Under the pieces are notes generated by a model. The model was not told the origin of the DNA. It ran no database searches and saw only the letters and a list, made by a program, of their open reading frames with translations. Source: Verrucomicrobiota bacterium (lineage in GTDB: Bacteria; Verrucomicrobiota; Verrucomicrobiia; Chthoniobacterales; Terrimicrobiaceae). Taken from it: DNA of 13,231 bases. Positions 1 through 5,321 of the stretch are shown piece after piece; position 1 is the first letter of the stretch, and every line of letters begins with the position of its first letter. The stretch covers positions 1-13,231 of the forward strand of contig JAPLTI010000297.1 in NCBI GenBank assembly GCA_026398285.1, written 5' to 3'. Both the position numbers and the translations under genes were made by a program.

Positions 1-84
1 CAACGCGTTACGGGCGAGACGCCCAAGGAGTACCGCAGGAAGTTAAAAAGACTAGGGATGCAGGATTGCTTGGACGCGCCCTAA
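1..84 (+). CDS. AraC-family regulator, C-terminal end only (partial)
   Basis: The reading frame is open from the left edge and ends at TAA 82-84, giving 27 residues. It contains T-G-E-T-P-K-E-Y-R-R, which matches the last helix of the AraC/XylS DNA-binding domain (family consensus GxTPxxYR). The sensor domain and most of the two helix-turn-helix units lie outside the window, so ligand and target cannot be judged. It runs towards another AraC-like fragment on the opposite strand 11 bases away. The call rests on one short but characteristic motif. Confidence 0.6.
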   Translation, partial: QRVTGETPKEYRRKLKRLGMQDCLDAP

Positions 85-94
85 ATCTCTTGGA

Positions 95-313
95 TTAAAC
101 GCCGAACACCCGCTTGAAGGCGCGGGAGAAGTTATACGGATTGCTGAACCCGAGCTCCTGCGCAACCTCCTTCACCGTAAGCGTTGCGCGGAGCACCACC
201 TGCCGTAGGTAGTGGAGGTGACGTAGTCTGTAGGCTATGACATCTACAGCATCGTTATTATCAGCGGGGGAAATTCTCAAGCAGGACAGTCTGGGGCGAG
301 TGCGAACGCCCAT
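95..313 (-). pseudogene. AraC-family HTH fragment, C-terminally truncated
   Basis: Residues about 29-72 match an AraC-type helix-turn-helix: L-T-V-K-E-V-A-Q-E-L-G-F-S-N-P-Y-N-F-S-R-A-F-K-R-V-F-G-V is recognisable in order. The frame stops directly after F-G-V, where the family normally continues with (S/T)PxEYR. The first ~28 residues do not resemble the family, and no sensor domain precedes them. It is therefore a piece of the DNA-binding domain broken at both ends. A short working HTH protein is possible but unlikely, because the final helix that packs the domain is absent. It faces the forward AraC tail at 1-84, so this may be a rearrangement scar. Confidence 0.55.
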
Positions 314-378
314 TATAAATAGGCCTTGGCGTCAAAAATTCTGAGCCAGCAGGCCCTTCAAGGCATGTTGGCGACGTG

Positions 379-413
379 TTGACATGTTGAAATAATAAGC
401 ACATATTTTCAAC
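379..413 (+). promoter_or_regulatory. Putative promoter with overlapping inverted repeat, upstream of the AbiE-like pair
   Basis: TTGACA (379-384, perfect -35) is followed after 17 bases by CATATT (402-407, 4 of 6 for a -10). The expected transcription start falls at or just before the ATG at 417, so the message would have almost no leader. A GTTGAAA / TTTCAAC inverted repeat (386-392 and 407-413) covers the spacer and the -10 box. That is where an autoregulating antitoxin would bind. AbiEi-type antitoxins are known to bind inverted repeats in their own promoter. That this repeat served such a role here is inference. Confidence 0.5.
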
Positions 414-416
414 ATT

Positions 417-885
417 ATGAGTCGAGATACTGCTTATGGAAAAACCTCGGATTTGGTCCTTGGGCGCGTCCGGATGGCGAAGCGTCGGTGGGGTGGGGCA
501 TTTACTCCATCGGATTTCGGCGCGCCGCGACGGATTAACCCTTCTGCCATCCGGTGCCGAGTCTGCCAATTCGCTGGGACTAAGCACCCAAGTGCCGGCC
601 CGCTCAAGTTATGGGGTATCCAGTCGCTCACGCGTGGTTTCGCTCGGAGGGAGCGGGAGCGCTCGCTTGCAGCGTCGCTCCTCGAAGATGGTTGCCTTGG
701 CACGGCGGGCCAGTGGGCGGGTAGCCGAAGCCTTGAGGAGTCTTGGGAAAAAGCAGATAAATCCAGACAAAATCCGTAAACTCCAGCATGCGCTTTCAGC
801 GGAAGCCAAGCGGGAGTTGCTTGAGGATTTGCGTTATGTGCCGGCGTGGATGCGTCCGGTATTCCTGGAGGTTGCAAAGAAATGA
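417..885 (+). pseudogene. AbiEi/DUF6088-type antitoxin with internal out-of-frame deletion
   Basis: Two frames each carry part of one protein. From ATG 417 the first frame gives about 37 residues ending F-T-P-S-D-F-G, like the N-terminus of DUF6088/AbiEi-type antitoxins. From about 519 the next frame gives L-T-L-L-P-S-G-A-E-S-A-N-S-L-G-L-S-T-Q-V-P and the C-terminal block ending L-L-E-D-L-R-Y-V-P-A-W-M-R-P-V-F, both typical of the family. The segment expected between them (roughly 45 residues, holding most of the winged helix) is missing, and the frames do not join. A 149-residue product could start at ATG 436, but its first ~30 residues would be out-of-frame nonsense. The stop (TGA 883-885) overlaps the toxin start as ATGA, the usual arrangement for this pair. 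The antitoxin is very probably inactive as a repressor. Confidence 0.65.
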
Positions 886-1322
886 ATGAACAAACAGTCA
901 TTGGCTTGAGCGACCCTGATCGCAAGGCTCTGTTCCTCGAAGCGCAGAGGAATACGGGCATGGTGGCCGAAATGATCGAAAAGGATTTTTGGGTATGTTG
1001 GACACTGCGGCACCTTTTTGAGCTGCCAGAAGCGAAAGATCATTTCATTTTTAAAGGAGGCACATCGCTCTCGAAAGTATGGCGTGTCATCCAACGGTTT
1101 TCCGAGGATATAGACATTTCCCTGAGTCGAGAATGGCTTGGATTTTCGGGCGAACGAGATCCTGAAAAAGCAAAGGGAAAACAACGCAAGCGTTTACTCG
1201 CTCAGCTTTCAGAAGCATGTGCAGCTCGTTTGCAGGGCGAAGTCATACCATCACTACGCAGACCAATGGAGCAAAAATTTACGAGGTTCAATTCTCAGAA
1301 GTTGAAATTGGTGGTTTTTTAG
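882..1322 (+). pseudogene. AbiEii-type toxin, 5' half
   Basis: Start ATG 882 is chosen because it overlaps the antitoxin stop (ATGA). The 146 residues contain the start of the AbiEii/AbiGii nucleotidyltransferase fold: E-K-D-F-W-V-C-W near residue 30, then F-K-G-G-T-S-L-S-K-V and F-S-E-D-I-D-I-S. This is the GGT/S plus DxD signature that binds nucleotide and metal. Family members usually run to about 300 residues. Here the homologous part ends near residue 133 and is followed by a short unrelated tail to TAG 1320-1322. The rest of the fold resumes about 0.75 kb downstream (2044-2262), beyond a reverse-strand NYN gene whose stop lies inside this reading frame. The protein is probably inactive although its catalytic motif survives. 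Confidence 0.75.
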
Positions 1323-1938
1323 GGCGGTAGTCGCGAGGGTCGATACAGGAGGTATAAGTCTCACGGTCGACTTTCAACCAGTCCGTTCCATTAATACCTC
1401 GCCGATTTTTTGATGTGGGGCTCATTGGGAAAGCTGACACAATCTTGATCCAGCGACCTTGAGATTTCGCAAGAATACGAATCTCGTCAGCAACCTCGGA
1501 AAGGTCCTGGTCCTGGCTGAACACAACCGCTACATCATATTCTCTCCTAAAACCAAGTAGGAGAATATCGAGTGCCAGACGAACATCGATGCCTTTCTCC
1601 CGACCCACCATCACTGTGGATTCCCGACCATCTGGTTGAATGATTGTTTCGTTCCGGTAACGGAGTGTGCGAGAGAAAACATGAATTCCCTGCCTGCCCA
1701 TTTGCGCAAACTTCGAGGTCCAAAAATGATTCCAGAATGGATTGTCGGCGGGGTCTGGGTATCCAGTGTAGAACCTGACTTGGCAAAGTTCCCAGCCCTC
1801 CCTGAGGCAGATTGCGCGGGCCAGTGCTATCGGATCGTAATTAGGATAGTTATGACCGAACGCGTCTTTTGCTGAACGAAAAAGATTTTGACCGTCTATG
1901 AAGATTACGGCGCGTCGAGGTGCGGGTTCGGTGTTCAT
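1288..1938 (-). CDS. NYN-domain (LabA/DUF88-like) putative ribonuclease
   Basis: The 216-residue protein has the acidic core of the NYN/PIN-like nuclease fold. This comprises F-I-D-G-Q-N at 13-18 (D15, N18), K-G-I-D-V-R-L-A-L-D at 115-124 (D118, D124) and S-Q-D-Q-D-L at 141-146 (D143, D145). In known NYN proteins such acids bind a metal and cut RNA. The RNA target here is unknown. The start is ATG 1938, directly before the conserved first strand. An upstream ATG at 2121 would add 61 residues of unrelated, basic, low-quality sequence and is rejected. The gene lies between the two halves of a broken AbiEii toxin, and its last codons overlap the toxin's 5' half on the other strand. No partner gene is beside it in the same direction. 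The frame is complete with every expected acid, so it is probably functional. Confidence 0.85.
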   Translation of the reverse strand: MNTEPAPRRAVIFIDGQNLFRSAKDAFGHNYPNYDPIALARAICLREGWELCQVRFYTGYPDPADNPFWNHFWTSKFAQMGRQGIHVFSRTLRYRNETIIQPDGRESTVMVGREKGIDVRLALDILLLGFRREYDVAVVFSQDQDLSEVADEIRILAKSQGRWIKIVSAFPMSPTSKNRRGINGTDWLKVDRETYTSCIDPRDYRPKKPPISTSEN

Positions 1939-1940
1939 AG

Positions 1941-1986
1941 CAAAAAATAACCCCGCCCGAGGCCGTTTCCGGCGTGTCGAGCGGGG
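1941..1986 (-). promoter_or_regulatory. Terminator-like hairpin in the leader of the NYN gene (possible attenuator)
   Basis: Arms 1951-1960 and 1977-1986 pair at 9 of 10 positions and are GC-rich. A smaller GCCG/CGGC pair lies inside the loop. Read on the reverse strand, the hairpin is followed at once by a T-rich run (1941-1950) and then, 2 bases on, by the NYN start codon. This has the form of an intrinsic terminator, but it sits in front of a gene rather than after one. It could act as an attenuator, hide the ribosome site, or stop transcripts arriving from the right. Its form is visible; its role is inferred. Confidence 0.45.
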
Positions 1987-1999
1987 AGCAAGTTTCCTC

Positions 2000-2027
2000 A
2001 GTTTAACAAGGGTCTTCTGATAATCAA
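2000..2027 (-). promoter_or_regulatory. Weak candidate promoter for the NYN gene
   Basis: On the reverse strand TTGATT (2022-2027) and TAAACT (2000-2005) each match 4 of 6 consensus positions, with a 16-base spacer. A start near 1993 would place the hairpin at 1951-1986 at the front of the message. Weak matches like this occur by chance. The supporting point is only the fit with the hairpin and gene start. Confidence 0.3.
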
Positions 2028-2043
2028 GAGCAAATGAGAAAGG

Positions 2044-2262
2044 AAACGCGCGGCGCTCAGCGGACTGGGAGAAGGGCTCACAGAAACAGCGGTTCCGGGG
2101 ACTTTTCGTCTTATGCCGCAAAAGGAGCGCTCCGAAATTCTGGCCCGCGATTACGCCGAAATGCGAGATATGTTTTTCTGTGAACCGCCACCTTGGAATG
2201 AAATTCTTGATGGCCTCAAAGTTCTTGAAATGCGGATCAACGCACCTTCATGTTTCAAGTGA
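2044..2262 (+). pseudogene. AbiEii-type toxin, 3' remnant
   Basis: This reading frame contains the C-terminal block of AbiEii-type toxins: P-G-T-F-R-L-M-P, then A-R-D-Y-A-E-M-R-D-M-F-F, E-P-P-P-W-N-E-I-L and L-E-M-R-I-N-A. It closes at TGA 2260-2262. It lies in a different frame from the 5' half at 882-1322. Together the two pieces fall roughly 100 residues short of a usual family member. The left limit is approximate, because homology fades before about residue A-V-P-G (near 2089). A 49-residue peptide could start at ATG 2113, but there is no reason to think it is made. This remnant shows that the NYN gene occupies the place of the toxin's centre. Confidence 0.7.
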
Positions 2263-2368
2263 AGTAGTTTCCTTTTTCACGCACTTTTTAAGTCCAACCT
2301 GCGTGACAAACCGTGACAGCGATTGTTCCATTTTATGCCTTCCTGTTCCTGCTTCGTGAGTGCAACGT

Positions 2369-3058
2369 TTACGGAGGAATCAATGTGGCTGCAAATTCCC
2401 GGCTTTTTTCCGTGAGGCGGTATTTTTGCAGGCGGCTGTTGGGTTTCTCAGGAATGGTGCGTTCTATGAAGGCCGCTTCTAGGGCAGGCTTGAGGTAGCG
2501 AGCTTCAAAGTTTTCACGTCCTCGCAAGGCTAGTGCAGATTGAATGTCTTGCCGGGACATTTCTTTCCCAACGATGGCAAGAAGTCGCTTCACCTCTTCG
2601 CTGACTTGCCCTGTGACTTGCCCTGTGGCATCGAACCGTGGTTGGGATTTTGTAACCGAATCCCCAGCGGCCTGTGGGCGAGGAAACTCGGTGATGAAGA
2701 CGCCTGCGATTTCAGTGAAGCGGGCTTGAGTGGCTTTTTCAAGAATCAGAGGGATGCCTCGGCCCCAGGCTTCGATGAGGTGGATTCGGCGGAGCAGGTC
2801 GGCGATAAGCGGATTGCGGCGGCGGGAGACTTTGGCGGTCTTGAGTGTGCGCAGGGTGACGCCTTCCATGAGCCTGCCGGGATTCCGCACCTCGACTCGG
2901 TCGGGGAAAATGGCGATGCGGACTTCGTCGGGATCCCGGTAGTCGCGGTGGCAAAAAGCGTTGATGATGGCTTCGCGGAAGGCTTCGCGGTCGATCTCGG
3001 GGACATCAACTCGGGCCAGGCCATCGGGTCTAAACCAAAAACTGGGACGCAATGCCAT
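2369..3058 (-). CDS. Short COG2865-type ATP-binding protein (HATPase_c_4 plus C-terminal winged helix), N-terminally truncated
   Basis: The 229 residues begin inside the GHKL-type ATPase domain of the Schlafen/AlbA-linked 'RecG-like' transcriptional-regulator family. Visible are the N box E-A-I-I-N-A-F-C-H-R-D-Y, the F-P-D-R-V-E-V-R-N-P-G strand and the E-A-W-G-R-G-I loop. A V-T-G-Q-V-T-G-Q linker and a winged-helix end (K-P-N-S-R-L-Q-K-Y-R-L-T) follow. Complete relatives carry an N-terminal AlbA_2 DNA-binding domain and reach 400 or more residues. Here an in-frame TAG lies two codons before ATG 3058, and nothing similar is visible upstream. It is therefore either a remnant or a cut-down form. 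A paralogous ATPase lies at 5318 on the other strand. Confidence 0.65.
   Translation of the reverse strand: MALRPSFWFRPDGLARVDVPEIDREAFREAIINAFCHRDYRDPDEVRIAIFPDRVEVRNPGRLMEGVTLRTLKTAKVSRRRNPLIADLLRRIHLIEAWGRGIPLILEKATQARFTEIAGVFITEFPRPQAAGDSVTKSQPRFDATGQVTGQVSEEVKRLLAIVGKEMSRQDIQSALALRGRENFEARYLKPALEAAFIERTIPEKPNSRLQKYRLTEKSREFAATLIPP
2602..2625 (-). repeat. Two 12-bp tandem copies encoding a V-T-G-Q linker
   Basis: TGACTTGCCCTG occurs twice in a row (2602-2613, 2614-2625). On the reverse strand it encodes V-T-G-Q repeats that join the ATPase domain to the winged helix. The DUF4062 gene has a 12-bp repeat at the same place (6571-6646), so this is a shared, slippage-prone linker. Confidence 0.7.
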
Positions 3059-3295
3059 CCGCTATGGATCAATGCGTATGAAGCAGGAATGGGCCATGTG
3101 AACGGAAAATTGCTCACGGAAATTCACCACTCGATGGGATGACCTGCTTGTGGCCAAGGTGTGATTCTGGCCTCCGGTGAAACACGCATCAAAATATCGA
3201 CTAAATTGGACGCGACGCTTTCAGACATGAGCATTGGAGGCTTGTTGCTTCCAGAGTGACGCGTTGATCTGGCTGTGATACGAAATACCTGATAC
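3059..3295. other. Intergenic region before hsdM, no gene seen
   Basis: This 237-base stretch separates the divergent ATPase remnant and hsdM. I found no convincing protein homology on either strand and no clear -35/-10 pair or terminator. The promoter of the large forward operon should lie here. Confidence 0.5.
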
Positions 3296-4864
3296 ATGCG
3301 CGCATCAAATACCCCTGAAAAAAACAAATCCCTCGAATCCTGGATTTGGGACGCTGCTTGCTCGATTCGAGGGGCCAAGGATGCCGCGAAATACAAGGAC
3401 TACATCCTCCCGCTCATTTTCACCAAGCGCCTCTGCGATGTTTTCGACGATGAGCTGAACCGCATCGCCAAGGAAGTCGGCTCGCGCCAAAAAGCGTTCC
3501 AGCTCGTGAAGGCTGATCACAAGCTCGTTCGCTTTTACCTTCCTTTGATTCCTGACGATCCCGAGCAGCCGGTCTGGTCGGTCATCCGCAAACTTTCCGA
3601 CAAGATCGGCGAGGGAGTGACCACTCACATGCGAGCCATTGCACGAGAGAATCCGCTTCTCCAAGGCATCATTGACCGCGTTGATTTCAACGCCACCACG
3701 CACGGCCAGCGTGACCTCGATGATGACCGCCTCTCGAACCTCATCGAGGCCATCAGCACGAAACGACTCGGGCTCGAAGATGTGGAAGCCGACATCATCG
3801 GCAAGAGCTATGAATACCTCATCCGCAAGTTTGCCGAGGGCAGCGGCCAAAGCGCGGGCGAATTCTACACGCCGGGCGAGGTGGGCGAGATCATGGCGCG
3901 TGTGCTCGATCCGGAGCCGGGCATGGAAATTTATGATCCCGCCAGCGGATCCGGCGGCCTCCTCATCAAATGCGAACTCGCCATGGAGTCAAAGATGGAG
4001 GCGGCGAATCAGTCCTCCTACGCGCCGCTGAAACTCTTCGGTCAGGAATACGTCCCCGAGACTTGGGCCATGGCCAACATGAATATGATCATCCACGACA
4101 TGGAAGGTCAGATCGAAATCGGCGACACATTCAAGAACCCCAAATTCCGGGACAAGCGGGGCAAGCTCCGCACCTTCGATCGCGTGGTCGCCAATCCCAT
4201 GTGGAATCAGGATTGGTTCACCGAGGCCGATTACGATGCCGACGAACTCGGCCGCTTTCTCGCTGGAGCAGGCTTTCCCGGCAAATCCTCCGCCGACTGG
4301 GGCTGGGTCCAGCACATGCACGCCAGCCTGAATGAAACTGGCCGCGCCGCCGTCGTTCTCGACACGGGCGCTGCCTCCCGGGGATCAGGCAATGCTGGAA
4401 CCAACAAAGAAAAGATCGTCTGCCACTGGTTCGTGGATCAGGACTTGATCGAGAGCGTCCTCTACCTGCCCGAGAATCTTTTCTACAACACCACCGCTCC
4501 GGGCATTGTCCTGTTCCTCAACAAGGCGAAACCGAAAAATCGGAAAGGCCAAGTCTTCCTCGTCAACGCCAGCCAGATTTTTGAAAAGGGCGATCCGAAG
4601 AATTTCATTCCTGCGGCAGGCATCGACCGCATCGCCGAGACCCTCATCGCATGGAAGGAAGAGGAAAAACTCAGCCGCATCGTCGATCACGCCGAGCTGC
4701 AAAAGAACGACTACAACATCTCCCCGAGCCGCTACATCCACACCAGCGAAGCCGAGACCTACCGGCCCATCGCCGAGATCGTCGAGGAACTGAATGCCAT
4801 TGAGGCCGAGGCCAAGGAGACGGATGCCGCCCTGCGCGCCATTCTGAAACAACTCGGAGTTTAA
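3296..4864 (+). CDS. hsdM: Type I restriction-modification DNA methyltransferase subunit HsdM
   Basis: The 522-residue protein transfers methyl from S-adenosylmethionine to adenine N6 within the site chosen by HsdS. An HsdM N-terminal helical domain spans about residues 8-140. Y-T-P-G-E-V at 191-196 marks the entry to the N6-MTase domain. Motif I is D-P-A-S-G-S-G-G at 214-221 (cofactor binding). Motif IV is N-P-M-W at 300-303, where most relatives have NPPF/NPPY; NPMW is seen in a subgroup of HsdM proteins. Length is normal for the family. ATG 3296 lacks a clear Shine-Dalgarno but precedes the first conserved helix (W-I-W-D-A-A). The stop TAA 4862-4864 touches the inverted CAGAT repeat that opens the next gene. 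hsdS lies three genes downstream and hsdR beyond that, an expanded version of the usual M-S-R order. Confidence 0.95.
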   Translation: MRASNTPEKNKSLESWIWDAACSIRGAKDAAKYKDYILPLIFTKRLCDVFDDELNRIAKEVGSRQKAFQLVKADHKLVRFYLPLIPDDPEQPVWSVIRKLSDKIGEGVTTHMRAIARENPLLQGIIDRVDFNATTHGQRDLDDDRLSNLIEAISTKRLGLEDVEADIIGKSYEYLIRKFAEGSGQSAGEFYTPGEVGEIMARVLDPEPGMEIYDPASGSGGLLIKCELAMESKMEAANQSSYAPLKLFGQEYVPETWAMANMNMIIHDMEGQIEIGDTFKNPKFRDKRGKLRTFDRVVANPMWNQDWFTEADYDADELGRFLAGAGFPGKSSADWGWVQHMHASLNETGRAAVVLDTGAASRGSGNAGTNKEKIVCHWFVDQDLIESVLYLPENLFYNTTAPGIVLFLNKAKPKNRKGQVFLVNASQIFEKGDPKNFIPAAGIDRIAETLIAWKEEEKLSRIVDHAELQKNDYNISPSRYIHTSEAETYRPIAEIVEELNAIEAEAKETDAALRAILKQLGV

Positions 4865-5294
4865 ACCGCAGATGTCACAGATGAACGCAGATTCAAAAAA
4901 CGATCCTGAGACTTACGCCATCATTGGGGCGGCGATGGAGGTTCATCGTGAGTTGGGAAGCGGATTTCTGGAAGGGGTGTATCAAGATGCCTTGGCGGTC
5001 GAGCTTACTCACAGAAGCATTCCGTTCACGCGCGAGCACTCGATCCCGGTTGCCTACAAGGGCCATGCATTGGGTTCGCCCTACCGCGCCGATTTCATCT
5101 GCTTCGGCTGCGTGATTGTGGAGCTCAAAGCCATCAAGACTCTCACCGACATCGAATCTGCCCAGGTGCTCCACTACCTCAAAGCTACTGGCCTTGAGCG
5201 TGCCCTGCTCATCAATTTCGGCAGTCCGCGCCTCGACTACAAACGATTCATCCAATCAAAAAATCATCTGCGCCCATCTGCGACATCTGCGGTT
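4864..5294. mobile_element. Candidate cassette: GxxExxY gene bounded by 29-bp inverted CAGAT repeats
   Basis: The left arm (4864-4892) and the reverse complement of the right arm (5266-5294) agree at 26 of 29 positions. Each arm holds three CAGAT words spaced 9 and 10 bases apart. The right arm is followed directly by the start region of the next gene, and the left arm begins on the last base of the hsdM stop. The arms enclose only the GxxExxY gene. Related CAGAT words at the ends of GxxExxY genes are common in several phyla (my recollection). That the whole unit moves is inference, because no transposase or target duplication is visible. Confidence 0.45.
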
Positions 5295-5321
5295 GACCTT
5301 CAGTCGGGAGGTGGGCAGTGA
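4872..5321 (+). CDS. GxxExxY protein (PDDEXK_3 family)
   Basis: The 149-residue protein shows the family signature G-F-L-E-G-V-Y at 31-37. It also has a PD-(D/E)xK-like core: R-A-D (D74), then V-E-L-K (E84, K86), with an upstream acid in A-M-E-V-H-R-E-L-G (E23). These are the residues expected of a metal-dependent nuclease, though activity for the family is largely predicted. Both candidate starts (ATG 4872 and ATG 4881) lie inside the left inverted repeat, so the first ~8 residues are repeat-encoded. The C-terminal stretch R-P-S-A-T-S-A-V is likewise encoded by the right repeat. The stop TGA 5319-5321 overlaps the next start as GTGA. It separates hsdM from its partners without breaking the operon. 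Confidence 0.85.
   Translation: MSQMNADSKNDPETYAIIGAAMEVHRELGSGFLEGVYQDALAVELTHRSIPFTREHSIPVAYKGHALGSPYRADFICFGCVIVELKAIKTLTDIESAQVLHYLKATGLERALLINFGSPRLDYKRFIQSKNHLRPSATSAVDLQSGGGQ
5307..5320 (+). promoter_or_regulatory. Shine-Dalgarno and GTG start deciding the DUF4062 gene
   Basis: GGAGG at 5307-5311 stands 6 bases before GTG 5318. The GTG overlaps the GxxExxY stop and opens directly on K-I-F-I-S-S-V, the first strand of DUF4062. This settles a non-ATG start and indicates translational coupling. Confidence 0.8.

Noticed and set aside
434..961. A 175-codon reverse frame opposite the antitoxin
   Set aside because: The forward strand carries recognisable antitoxin blocks in two frames; the reverse product has no family features.
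1636..1875. A 79-codon forward frame opposite the NYN gene
   Set aside because: There is no ribosome site or homology, and the reverse strand encodes a clear NYN domain.
1939..2121. Sixty-one extra N-terminal codons for the NYN gene
   Set aside because: The sequence is basic and unlike NYN proteins, crosses the hairpin and the toxin remnant, and the domain begins right after the ATG at 1938.
3124..3396. A 90-codon reverse frame across the hsdM start
   Set aside because: It overlaps the conserved hsdM N-terminus, and the remainder shows no known motif.
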